From Melieria omissa (Eukaryota; Arthropoda; Insecta; Diptera; Ulidiidae), in the NCBI GenBank assembly GCA_963971225.1, contig OZ020270.1, positions 14,867,817-14,931,816 on the forward strand: a DNA stretch of 64,000 nt. The letters are read 5' to 3'. The notes beneath the pieces are model-generated. The model was not told where the DNA came from, searched no databases, and was given only the letters and a program-made list of their open reading frames with translations. Of this stretch, positions 32,195 to 42,091 are shown in pieces. The translations under genes were made by a program, and so were the position numbers. Within the stretch, counting starts at the first letter, position 1; each line of letters begins with the position of its first letter.

Positions 32195-33302
32195 TTAAAA
32201 AGAACAATTATGGTGTAAAAACATTACATGGTTTACAGCGTCTGTATTACCACCCATCGCACATCTTTTTTCTGTTAATAAGGTTCGGGCAGCATAAAAC
32301 ACTCTTTCTGAGGCTGCACTTGAGGCAGGGATAGCTAATACTCTGCAACTTGTTTTGTATAACAACGGGAACTGATTTTTATGTGTGTCCCTCCATTTTA
32401 ATGTATCGAACTCATCATAATAATGTATTATTGTATTTTCGTACATCGCTAGTTCTTCTGATACCCTATCTGAAGAATTTGTTGGATTCTGCTGTGTAAC
32501 AAATCGACCAAATAAATCGCAATTTTTTTCGGAAATTATTGCGTTAGTAGCAATGCGCGATGCATGGTTTTGAGTAAATTCGGACATAATTTTCTTTGTT
32601 GCTTTTCTTACAGCCTCCTTTTCCTCATCTTTGAATTGAAGAAGTTTGTTTGCGGGAGGAAAGAGGAAAAGAGCAATTTTGTGGTAAATATTTAAATTCC
32701 CCAAAACTAAGCTATTCAAATAATGTAAAATTTTCTCTTTGAAAAGCTTTATTATTGATATGTCATCATCCCTGATTGCGCATGTCCGCAAGAGTTTGTC
32801 AATGTGAACTACGACCAAGTGCAAAGTGGGGTACTTTTCACCCTCAAGTTTTTTGAGAGCCTCTTCAAACAACTCTAACACCTCAATCAAGCAATTTAAA
32901 TGAGAAAAGTTAAGTTCACCTAATCTGTGGAGTTCATTCTTTTTCTGCAATATTTGATTAATTTCATTCCAATTACTTTTGATCGAAATAAGTAGTAGAA
33001 GGTATTCCATCGCGTCGGTGAGTAACTTTTTAAACTTGTTGTGAAATCGGAGTTGCTCCCTGACTTTTTGAAATATCTCACTATTTTGGAGCTAAGCTTA
33101 CACATATTGGATATCTCGTCCACTCCATCCATCGACTTCTTTAATGTATTTTGCAGCAAGTGATTTATACAAAACAAGTGATTGTAGGGTTGAAAGGCGC
33201 TGACCATATTTGAACCTCTGTCAGTTACCATTATTACCTTGTTATTTAAGACACATCCAAAGTCCGACAACAGTTTGACTACCTTTGCATGGACATTTTG
33301 AG
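32195..33302 (-). pseudogene. hAT transposase exon 2 (catalytic domain and dimerisation)
   Basis: Follows the 59-bp intron. It opens with AQNVHAK-like sequence, then the second catalytic aspartate in VIMVTDRGSNMVSAF and the cysteine/histidine segment HLFCINHLLQN. A one-base frameshift lies at about 33000 (end of YSPTRWNTFYY). From 33010 the frame is open to 32195. The C-terminal dimerisation region (FPLLYKTSCRVLAIPASSAA, SERVFYAARTLLTEKR) carries the third catalytic residue, the Glu of SSAASERVF. Matches the Hermes/hobo-type arrangement. Confidence 0.88.
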
Positions 33303-33361
33303 CTGAAAAATTTATAGAATTATTTTGGTGTTACTAAACAAGGGATTCTTGCTATACTCAC
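33303..33361 (-). other. Intron in the hAT transposase gene
   Basis: 59 bp with GTGAGT donor (33361-33356) and TTTTTCAG acceptor ending at 33303. Splicing joins NERNT to the next exon in frame. The length and T-rich 3' end are typical of fly introns. Confidence 0.8.
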
Positions 33362-34070
33362 ATGTGTTTCTTTCATTATTCATTGCCTTCATTCCCAACA
33401 GCCTGCAGTAAATGCTGCCATCTTTCACAAAATGCATAGTTAACGCTAAATATGACTTCCTCATAAAATTGTCAGTCCAAAGGTCTGACGTGAGACCGTA
33501 TCCAACGTCAACTATATCGGACATTTCCCTTCTTATTTCATCGAATTGGGTTTCATACATCGCCTCTACGTTGCGCGAAATTGTTGTTGGGTCGGGAATG
33601 AAACTCTTGATGTCAAAATTTCGGCCAAATTTCACGCCAACAGAAACAAAAAATTCCGCTATTTCATGCAAACCGACATCCACGGCGATTTTGAATGGTC
33701 TACAGTTTATCACTATCAATTTTCTGAATAAGTCAATTGCAATTTTTTTTGTTGTATTGTCAGCAGCAATTTTTGGAACTGCAGGGCTTTTGTTAGACTC
33801 AGCGTTGACGTAGCATTTATGCTTTACCAAATTTGATGTTGTTTTTTTATTGTATTTATATATGTTCATACATTTCCGACAGACCAAGAAGGGAGGTACC
33901 TCTACACCGCAATAAGTGATAATACTGCCAAAAATATTCCACACTTTGCTACGTCCTCGCTTTTCACTGATTTTATATTCTCCGGACAAAATTTTTGCTT
34001 TTAATTCAGCTGAATTTGATTCACTCGCAGATTCCTTACAACAAAAGTCGTACAACCATTTTAAAATTAA
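33362..34070 (-). CDS. hAT transposase exon 1 (BED finger, first catalytic Asp)
   Basis: Open from about 34070 down to the donor at 33361. The BED-type zinc finger (SKVWNIFGSIITYCGVEVPP, FLVCRKCMNIYKYN, LVKHKC) binds DNA ends in this family. Next comes the linker region (FVSVGVKFGRNFDIKSFIPD) and the first catalytic aspartate in GYGLTSDLWTDNF. The start codon is not in this block. A possible first exon (ATGGATATTTTAAAT followed by GTAAGC) lies just right of the MITE at about 34410, which would put the MITE within an intron. Confidence 0.82.
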
Positions 34071-34352
34071 CACATTAAAAGCGGGCCGGGTAAAATTACC
34101 CGTTGTGAAAACTGCTGCTTATAAGCGGGGCGGGTATTTTTACCTTTTGAATGTAGGCACTTTAAAAGCGGGAGACGGTATTTTTACCGGATTGGTTTTC
34201 ATATAAAACTGAAAGTATTATTTCATATAATTATTTTAGTTTCATAAATTTCAAGTTTTATTTATTTTGGATCGCGCAATTTTTGCTTGTTTTGCAAGTA
34301 ATGCCCGCTACGCAGCATAGTTTCATATACTAGGCTACCCGCTTAAAATGTG
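34071..34352. mobile_element. piggyBac-type MITE (282 bp)
   Basis: Terminal repeats CACATTAAAAGCGGG at 34071 and CGCTTAAAATGTG at the right end, flanked by TTAA on both sides (34067-34070, 34353-34356), the piggyBac signature. It has an internal GCGGG-rich imperfect triplication (about 34079, 34122, 34165) and no ORF. Nested in the hAT element, so younger than it. Confidence 0.85.
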
Positions 34353-34499
34353 TTAACAAAATACCACAAATTAACAAAGTTTATAATTTTGCTTACATTT
34401 AAAATATCCATTTTTTGCGTGGCTTGCGCCTTACACTTCCATTTTCGATTTCTACGACTTAAGTAAAACTTTCTAATGCAGTCGTGCAAGATCGACGCT

Positions 34500-34815
34500 C
34501 CGTGTGAAGTAGAAGTTCTGTTTCACACGGTGTGAAGTAGAAGTTCTGCTTCACACCGCGTGAAGTTCTACTTCGCTCCGTGTGCTTGCTGTGATTTACC
34601 GTTACTTAACCTCATTGTAGCTTTCTGTTTTGATGTTTTGTTTCGCAACAGAACACAAGCACTGTCGCTGCTGTAGCGAAAAGGTTTTGGAATGATGCAG
34701 TGCTTGCTTTGTTGCAGAATAGAACTATTGAGCATTTGAATTAGCTGTCATTGCGACACTGAAGTACAGTACTTGACAGTACTGTGCAGTAGTGAAGTGT
34801 GCCAAATAGAACATT
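34500..34815. repeat. hAT subterminal repeats, right end
   Basis: GTGTGAAGTAGAAGTTCTG occurs twice in tandem at 34505-34550, then inverted as CGTGAAGTTCTACTTCGC. Looser GAAGTACAGTA and GTAGTGAAGTGTG units follow to 34800. They share the GAAGTAGAA core with 31800-31950. Confidence 0.75.
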
Positions 34816-34838
34816 TTGCGCAGCTCTTTAGTACGTTA

Positions 34839-35294
34839 CTACATAAACTGATAGCCGCAAATTTACAGCCCTATGGCAAAAATGAAAAGAGTAGTCGAAA
34901 AAATGTATTTCTCATTTGTCAATTTTCTTCTTATCTGTCTTTATGAAACTACCTGTATTTTATTGTATCATGGAAACATATGTGTACCTATTTATTTCTC
35001 AAAGGAAAAGTGACAGCTGCTGTGACAAAAGTAAGTAAACTTCCAATTGTCACCCGTGACAATGCCACCCTGCCCTACCCACCTAACACTCAATCAGCAA
35101 CCCTTTTTCGCCGGCGTACCCACGCCGCCGACATTTTTGTGAAACAACGCATAACATAACGAGACAGCGGCGCGTGCGTGCGGACGTTTTTAAAAATAAA
35201 ATACATGTTTGTGAAAATTAGTCAATAAAAAAGCGTTTATGACACAATTTAATTTGTTTTTATATATTTCTAATGTAATTTTACTAATTTCAGA
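34839..35294. other. Sequence between hAT and MADF gene
   Basis: No ORF. It may contain the left end of the Harbinger element and the MADF promoter, but no terminal repeat could be matched with the far side. A CGCCGGCGTACCCACGCCGC patch lies at about 35112. Confidence 0.35.
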
Positions 35295-36036
35295 ATGAAA
35301 TCCACTCCGAGCCAAGCCACGAGCTCAAAACGCCAAAAGCGCGCCTTCAATTTCACAAATGCGGATAAGCACCAGCTGGCCAAGGAAGTGCAGAAGTGGC
35401 CCAGGATCTGGGACATAAGCAGTGCATTGCACGCGAACAAGAATGCTGTGGACCAGGCCTGGGCCCACATAAGCGCAGCTGTGGAAAAACCTGGTAAGTA
35501 AAGTTTAATATTTACGATTGCAATATTACTAAAATTTGCATTTCTAGTGACCGAATGTAAATCAGCATGGACCAGCACGCGGGAGAGCTTCCGGTACCAC
35601 GCCAAGGCATCGGAGTCGCTAGAAGAGCCAGCATTCCTCGATACCGTCGACTGGGAGTTCGCAGAAGCGATGTGCCAAATGTTTCTCAAAAAAGAAGGTA
35701 ATTGTATGCTTTGTAGCTACAGATTGATTCATAACGAACGAAAAAATATTTTGCAGAACATTTACGTCTCCAGCAACAGATGAGGAATCGATATCACTTG
35801 AGAATGCTAGCGACTCCCAGTACGACTATGTAGGTCCACCCATTTATACATAGTAAAATGTTCCGAAATAATTTTAAACATTGCTTTGTTCCTTTTAGAC
35901 CCCGAAACGCAGTTGGCCAGGAAGCTCCTTGGACAACTCTGAGTTATGGAATAAGTTTGACCAACTGGTGGATAGGCAGCAGAAACTAATAGATGTGCGC
36001 CAAGCTGCTGCAGCAGAATCGCCCTTTAAAGGAGCG
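35295..36036 (+). CDS. MADF (Myb/SANT-like) DNA-binding protein, spliced; probable Harbinger accessory gene
   Basis: Exon 1 35295-35493, exon 2 35548-35697, exon 3 35757-35829, exon 4 from 35899. All introns are short with GT-AG ends. The N-terminal domain (ADKHQLAKEVQKWPRIWDIS, AVDQAWAHISAAVEKP, then CKSAWTSTRESFRYHAKASE) fits a MADF domain, which binds DNA. The rest is acidic, with a Gln/Asp-rich tail (NKFDQLVDRQQKLIDVRQAA). Exons 3-4 share a frame, but the exon 2/3 join is off by one base, suggesting a lost base in the AAAAAAG run at about 35690. The C-terminus is cut by a repeat at about 36040. Its pairing with the Harbinger nuclease at 39.6-41.6 kb is inferred. Confidence 0.65.
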
Positions 36037-36039
36037 TTC

Positions 36040-37595
36040 GCGACGCACAGTGGCTGATTCTGCCGACGCACTATGGCCCGGTTTGCATTTTTCGTTGCAA
36101 AAATCGTAATTTCTGAACCAACAGATCTCATAGATGAAATAACTGGATCAGAAGAGACTGCTAACATTTTGAAAAGGTCTTAATTTTGTCTAGCTCGTGA
36201 TATTTTGCAAGTGTTCATACATCTATACCTTTTGTAGTGCGTATTTTTGCATTCTTGAGCTTCTTCAGACAATTCCCCTTTTGGTAAGCACTGGTATTCT
36301 ATTAAATCCTTTCCATGTGCTACAATTTTGCGCACCGTAGGAGTAAGTTTTTTCTCTGATTAACTCAATCGAGGCTGCAATTGAGACTGCTAAGTTTAAG
36401 TAAAGAAGGAACTGCGCTTGAACCAGATTTAAGTTAAATGGGCGGTGCCACGCCCCCTTGTTTAATACCCGCACCATTCCCGCTGTCGAAAGATATGAAT
36501 AAATGGTAGGTCCGTACTTAGTTTCACTGCTGTGCGACTTATAATTCAGCAAAATATTTAGGTCACAAAAAATATGCCACGCCCCTTGTCCAACGCCCAT
36601 CAAATCTTACCAGTAGAATGACTCATCTATGGGACGACACAATACTAAATTTCAATCCTGTGCACCTTACAATTTCGAAGATATTCCGTTATTCAGATTT
36701 GGCTCGTATGAGTGGTGCCACGCTCCCTCGTCCAATACCCACCCCATTCCATCTGTCGAAGGACACGACTAAATAGTAAGTTCCTAGTGAATTTAATTGA
36801 TGTGTGATTTATAGTTCCAACGTTATCGTCTGACAATTTTCAGGATTCACAGTCAAAAATTACAGGGATTTTCCGACTTTTCCAATAGATTTTCCGGAAT
36901 TTTCATTTCGCACGAACCTAAACTGACTCAAGACGAATCCAATAAAGAAAATTTCATTGAAATCGGCCAGTCCGTTTGAGCGTCATTACATATATAGATA
37001 TAGATAGATGCCAGCAACACAAAATGGGTTTTTGACCGTACTAAATGTGCGCGATTTTCCGTATAATTACGTGTTTTTCGACTCGAAGTTGTTTCACTTT
37101 TATTGCTCTAGAAAGTAAAGTGGCAAAAAGCGGCAGCTGAGTTTTGGAAGTTAGGTAAATAATTTAATAATAAATAACCACCTTCAATTTCGCGGAGGTT
37201 ATTTTTGGTATATTTTTTTTATTTTTGATCAAAGTTGAAAAAAAGGTCGAAACTTTGAAGACAAAACATACATTTTTTATTTTAATTATATTAACAATTA
37301 ACGTACCTTTTAGAAAAAATCAACAAGTTACCGATTGGCCGCTTCATTTACATACAAATCAATCTTGAAGATGAGAAAAAAAAACAAAAAATACAAATTT
37401 TTCTCGATGTGGAAAAATTGTCAACTTTGAGCGGCTCTACCTCCCAAATTACTAATCCGAATTTAATGAAAGTTACATTTTCGCAATCCCTGGAAAATTC
37501 CCAATAAGACGCGTGTATTTATTTTATCGAACGCTTTCATGAAAATTTTGATTTTTGCAACGTTTTGCCGACCGTTGGGCCATAGTGCGACATAG
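36040..37595. repeat. Repeat block including a diverged copy of the palindrome family
   Basis: Begins ACGCACAGTGGCTGATTCTG, cutting the MADF tail. From 36355 to 37013 it matches, diverged, the spacer plus right arm of the 24-29 kb palindrome (shared GTGCCACGCCCCCTTGTTTA, CTTACCAGTAGAATGACTCA, and CCGTTTGAGCG near the end). It ends in a short ATATAGATA run. 37014-37595 is AT-rich without ORFs. Confidence 0.7.
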
Positions 37596-37788
37596 AGCAC
37601 TTGGATAAACGAGTCGACGACCTGGATGATTCCCTGAACAAACGAGTTGATAGTCTGGAAGACTCGATGAACAGAAAAATGGACGAGCGGCTTAGGGAGG
37701 TACAGCCGCGAGAATGGTTGCCGCCGGTTCCGGAAAGTGTTGCCACCCGAGCAGAAGTGCCTACTTACGACGGGACTACGCCGCACAG
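37596..37788 (+). pseudogene. Gag coiled-coil fragment related to the mdg3-like element
   Basis: About 63 residues that match the mdg3-like Gag at 6454-4493: DKRVDDLDDSLNKRVDSLED, then RKMDERLREVQ and VPTYDGTT. Orientation is opposite to that element. The fragment spans the end of the coiled coil and the start of the capsid-like region, without LTRs. It ends abruptly at CGCACAGTGGCTGATTCTGC. A captured scrap of a related element. Confidence 0.85.
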
Positions 37789-39612
37789 TGGCTGATTCTG
37801 CCAACGCAGGTTGCAAAAGTCGATTTTGTCATGTTTGATTTGGGGGAAACTGTTATACTTGTCCGATAGATAAATGCTTGGACCTAAGAAATCCGAAAAC
37901 CTTAACTAAATTGGACAAATAGTTTTGCTTGTAGAGCCCGTCAAAGTTGAGCAATTTTAAAGTATGAAATAATATCAGCAATTTGCACTTTTTCGGCAAA
38001 GCTGAAGTTTTAAAATACGGAAAGGAGCAAATTAATTGTAACTTTTTGCACCAGCGTCGTAAAAGAAGGCATTTGTAGTAAATAATTAAATATAGAAAAA
38101 AAAGTTGGTTGTTGTTGTTGTCTTTTCATAGGCACTCACTTGAAGCACTGTTTTTATCACTCTTTCTGAACTTTCGATAGACTTTCAAAAAAAGGCCATA
38201 CTTGCCACAGTTCCGTGTTTGGAAAAATTGTTCACTAGTCTTCTGTGAGTACTGCCCTGAAGAGATCGGGTGCCCGATTTTGCCCGACTGGATTTTACAG
38301 CGATTTTTCTGTGGCCACCTCGCGCAATTTTGTGCTTTCGGGTGCGTGCGTTCGAACAAGTTCGTCAAGATTTTGATAGTGAATTAATTACACGCGATTG
38401 CAACTCCATAGTAAGTCGACTTTTTTTTTGGCGTATATTGCTGTAAGCTCGAAGTAAAGAGTCCTTTTGCTGGATGCGCAGTTCGCACGTACGAAAAACA
38501 AGTTGGCTTTCATTTCCGGCAATCAGCTATCATGTATCCTTTGATGTAATGCTTTTGTTTTTAACAAAATACTAACACTGTGTCTGTCATACAATTTTAG
38601 AGTAAGTAAAGTTAGTTTCGAATTTAATTTGAACTAAACATCACTTCAATTCCGCCACTGCAACTAAACCGAAGAAGAAGCACAAAGATGTTTCTGAAAA
38701 ATTCGAAGCCGTTTGAAATATTTACTATTTCGAAGACAAAGGAGAAGTTCGTTCTGGCTGTCGCTAAATAAATTGGTTACGTCGAAAAAAGTTTGCCTGC
38801 AGCCAACACATCTTCGACTAAAGAGAAGGACTTAGGATTCCAGGACTTATCGCACTACAAAGTTGAAATGGATTGCGGCAAACCGTACCAAATTCAATTT
38901 TGTCCAGAATAATGAGGAGTGGTTGGAAAAAACAATTTACTTCGATGCAGGAGATGCATGTAGCATAAGCGATGACCAACCACCGACATCAAAGGCGACA
39001 AAAGAAAGGCCGAAAAAGTCAACTCAGGACGGTGCGTCATTCACTAAAACAAGGAAGCTTATGGAGGCAACGGGGAAAATAATTACCACCCACTTTTCAG
39101 AAGCTTTGACCATAAAATAAAATAAGGATCAGGAGAAAATTAAAGTCATTATAGTGAAAGCTGTTTTACCAGCAAACTCGGATCGTGTTAAAAGAATTAA
39201 AAACAGTATTCCCAACCCACGCAATGTGCTACCGCTCAAATATAGTCCTAATGAAGCTTTAGCATTGTTTTTGAACTTAGGATTGTCCAACAAAAATTGA
39301 GTTTTTACGTAAATTTTTCGAATTCTGGTTCTCATTTTGAAAGCAAAATTTATGAATTTTTATCTTTAAATTTGACTCTTTCAGCTTATTTCATAAAATT
39401 CTTATTACTCATCTTTTTTTCATCTTAATGAATTTTCATGAATTTTGCAACTAAAACTTATCATTGTTGTTCGCATTATTCTTATTTACAGTAAGCCGAA
39501 CTACGAACTCGCTGCTGTTCAAAGTTCAGCAACACAAATTATCTAAATAAAAAATTTCAAAATATTAAATATGTCTTTGATTTATTTAAAAACAACATAA
39601 AGTTTAGGTAGC
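37789..39612. other. Repeat-derived sequence with one weak ORF
   Basis: Starts with a second copy of the CGCACAGTGGCTGATTCTGC boundary (37784-37803). A plus-strand frame at 38863-39120 (85 aa, basic and Ser/Thr-rich end) belongs to a longer coding-like but broken stretch from about 38690 (KPFEIFTISKTKEKFVLAVA). I recognise no family; it could be a degraded transposon protein. The rest is AT-rich. Confidence 0.35.
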
Positions 39613-40278
39613 TTATAGGAAAGCAGCATTGTTTTGCCAAGGAACAGATCCGCTTGCATAGTTAACGTAAGTTTTTAGAACATTCCGAACGTATTTTCCG
39701 TAATCGGAAGTTTTTCCACGGTACGGATTTAGCTCATTTGGATACAGAGAGGGCCCTTGCTCCACATTAGCTTCACATTCCCCATTTACCCAATTTCCTC
39801 TGCCGTCTTCAAACCCAGCGAATACTCTCGAGGTGTATGTTTGGCGAGATTTTCTTAGTAAAAAATTATGCAAAAGGCAACACGCTGAGGTAATCTGTTG
39901 AGCGCGGTCAGGGCTGCAAAAGAGTACTTTTCGAAGGCAAAACCATCAAAATCCCAAATGCGTTCTCGATGCAACGCCTTCCCTGCTCAGCCGGTAATTA
40001 AAAGTTGTGTCTTCTTTTGAGAGTGGTTTGGTGGTGAATGGCTTCAATATGCGTTTGCATAATGGAAACGCATCGTCTGCTACTATAAAATATGGAACTT
40101 TTTTGCCATCGATTGTAGTATCGGGAGGAAACTGGCAGGTATCGTTTACAATACTCATTGTAAACTTTGAGTTCCTTATTATATTGGCATCGCCTTCGCT
40201 TCCATAGCCACCAATATCTAAATATGTGAATCTGTAATTGGCATCGCAGGTAGCCATTAATACAATCGAGTGAAATCC

Positions 40279-40344
40279 CTGTAAAAAAGTATTATATACT
40301 ATTTATTAAAAAAGTTTGTTAAAGCCGAATAATCACCAACGTAC
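40279..40344 (-). other. Harbinger transposase intron
   Basis: 66 bp, donor GTACGT at 40344 and acceptor TTTTTTACAG ending 40279. Joining NYK to GFHSIVLMATCD restores the conserved frame. Confidence 0.8.
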
Positions 40345-40615
40345 CTTATAGTTGTAAAAAATGCTACTACTTTTGGCCGGGGCTTTTATATATATATGCT
40401 TTCCATCAATGGCGCCAACGCAATTCGGGAAATTCCACTGAAGTTGAAATCCGTTGCTGATATCTGCTAAAGTTTCCCCCGTCCACTCGGGCACTTCGTT
40501 TTTCAACGTGGCGCATATAGCACCACAGACATGGGACACAATTGTCCTAAAATGCTGGTTGCTTATACGGTAGCTGGAGGCAAGGTGACGTTGCAGATCT
40601 CCTGAAGCCAAGTAT

Positions 40616-40675
40616 CTAAAAAATTGTAGTATATAATAAGTTGGGCTACTTAACAAAAATGTAAAAGTACCGTAC
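40616..40675 (-). other. Harbinger transposase intron
   Basis: 60 bp, donor CTCGA|GTACGG and acceptor TTTTTAG|ATAC. The spliced reading IVLEYLASGDLQRHL fits the family pattern, whereas reading through does not. Confidence 0.75.
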
Positions 40676-40847
40676 TCGAGAACAATCGCGAGTTTGGCTT
40701 TTGCGGGAATGAAGTCGTTTGGTCGAGTATTTACTTTGGCCAGCAAACATGGCTCCAATAACTCGTATAGATCGTCGACAATTTTTAGAGACATTCGAAA
40801 ATTTTCAAGGAACAGATTTGGCGTCTTTCACAAGTTCTCAAAATCGG

Positions 40848-41365
40848 TGTAGGGGTAAAGGTGTTTGTGTTAATGTGAGTGTGTGTGTACTTTGGACCTC
40901 GCCTCAAAAGTATGGCTAAGTTTGAGCCTCAGTGTCTTGTAAAGAATTACACGCAGAGTGACGGTTCTGAACAAGCTGGTTTATTTTGGGAAAATTGGTT
41001 ACTTAAATACTAATTTACAAACTGTTATACAGCGGAGCATTTCCAGCGCTCCGCCCATTATTCCAGTGACCAAAGGCTATATCCAATCAGCGTCACTGGA
41101 CCATTGGGTCAACTCAGCACTTTCCTCAAGTGCCCGTGCCCTGGGGTAGGTGACATCACACAACATGCCGATCAGTGCATTTTTCCGTAAGTGGGACATT
41201 GCACTGCGGTAGGTGGTGTCGGATGGCACGCCGCTCGGCTAATCGCTGGCTCAGTCACTTGAGTGCTGCACTTGTCGTGCGCGTGGTGTCATTTGACACA
41301 TGTGAAGTAATAAGTGTAGCGCGATCGACTGGTTTCGGCATAAGTGCTCATGTGGTACCACTACA
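40848..41365. repeat. Solo LTR (518 bp) inside the Harbinger transposase
   Basis: Begins TGTAGGGG and ends CCACTACA (5-bp perfect inverted ends), flanked by the 4-bp duplication TCGG (40844-40847, 41366-41369). A 4-bp duplication fits Gypsy-superfamily elements; no internal region remains. It cuts exon 2 of the Harbinger transposase. Confidence 0.85.
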
Positions 41366-41580
41366 TCGGTCATAAACCGACCCTTTTGATTCCTTTCACG
41401 AAGGTATGGGCTCACCCAATACCGGGCTTTTCTCTCCCGCTGTTTCTGTGCCAGTTCCATGCCGGCCATGAAAATGCCGCAGTCCAACGTGAGCAATAGG
41501 TCGTCCCTTAAATATCCAAAGACATGTAATAAAAGCGTAATCGGTGGAAATGTATTAAAAACTTACCAATCGTCGTCCAT

Positions 41581-42089
41581 TTGGAGAGAACTGAATTTTA
41601 TTATTAAAATTAAAAATTTTCCAGTAGAATGCAAGCAACTTGTCAAAATGTCTTTCAAACGTCAAATTTACTTGAGTACTACTTTTTTTCCGCTCAAGAA
41701 ACATATGCTCGTTTTTCCTTGAGCGTTTTCATGAGAGATGCATACCTACCTTAACCGGAATTAGCCCACGTAAATTTTTTTTCGAATTTCAAAAAGATTT
41801 TTTAGGAGCATACTCTTTATATGCAAAATGAAAAAACTGCATCATTAGTTTTTTAATCCTGCCCACAGGACGCTCGGAATGTCCTGCTGAAAAATGGCAA
41901 CAGGCACAGATAACTTCAAAAAAATATCACAAAAAGTATTTTTTCAGAGTAGCACACTTATGGGACATTACTCCCTTCTTCAAACACTTAAAATAAAATA
42001 CATTTCATTACGCGATCAAGATGATAAGTATATATTTTAAGTAGGTCTAAATTTACCTACTTTTTCATGCCTCTTTTTTTGGCACTAAA
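41581..42089. other. Intergenic, no gene seen
   Basis: AT-rich sequence upstream (minus-strand sense) of the Harbinger transposase start, so it may hold its promoter and the element's right end. TTACTTGAGTACT and CGCTCAAG motifs occur near 41670-41730, but no matching terminal repeat was found on the left. Confidence 0.35.
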
Positions 42090-42091
42090 TA

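Larger units (their letters stand above)
31666..34830 (-). mobile_element. hAT transposon (3165 bp) with 8-bp TSD
   Basis: Terminal inverted repeats YAAAGAGCTGCGCAA (31666 and 34830 ends) with the exact 8-bp duplication GTACGTTA (31658-31665, 34831-34838). It carries a spliced minus-strand transposase gene, subterminal repeats at both ends, and a nested piggyBac-type MITE (34071-34352). One frameshift in the transposase means it is probably no longer autonomous, but both ends are intact. Confidence 0.93.
39613..41580 (-). pseudogene. PIF/Harbinger transposase (DDE nuclease), spliced and broken
   Basis: Minus-strand gene. Exon 1 41567-41580, exon 2 from 41506 (RYWVSPYLRERNQKGRF), cut by a solo LTR at 40848-41365 and continuing to 40676. 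Introns at 40616-40675 and 40279-40344 join in frame. Catalytic context: VGAIDGKHIYIKAPAKSS (first Asp), YFIVADDAFPL (second Asp), and ENAFGI (Glu) in another frame near 39960. The HTH-like region (ASGDLQRHLASSYRISNQHF) precedes them. The C-terminal stretch ends at 39613. Frameshifts near 40830 and 39975 add to the LTR insertion. Catalyses cut-and-paste in intact relatives. Confidence 0.88.

Noticed and set aside
33412..33813. Plus-strand 133-codon ORF
   Set aside because: Shadow of the hAT transposase exon on the other strand.
35270..35689. Minus-strand 139-codon ORF
   Set aside because: Shadow of the MADF exons, and it crosses their intron.
35295..36036. Single-copy host transcription factor gene
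   Set aside because: Position near a Harbinger nuclease, a one-base frame break and truncation by a repeat favour a transposon accessory gene, although a host origin is not excluded.
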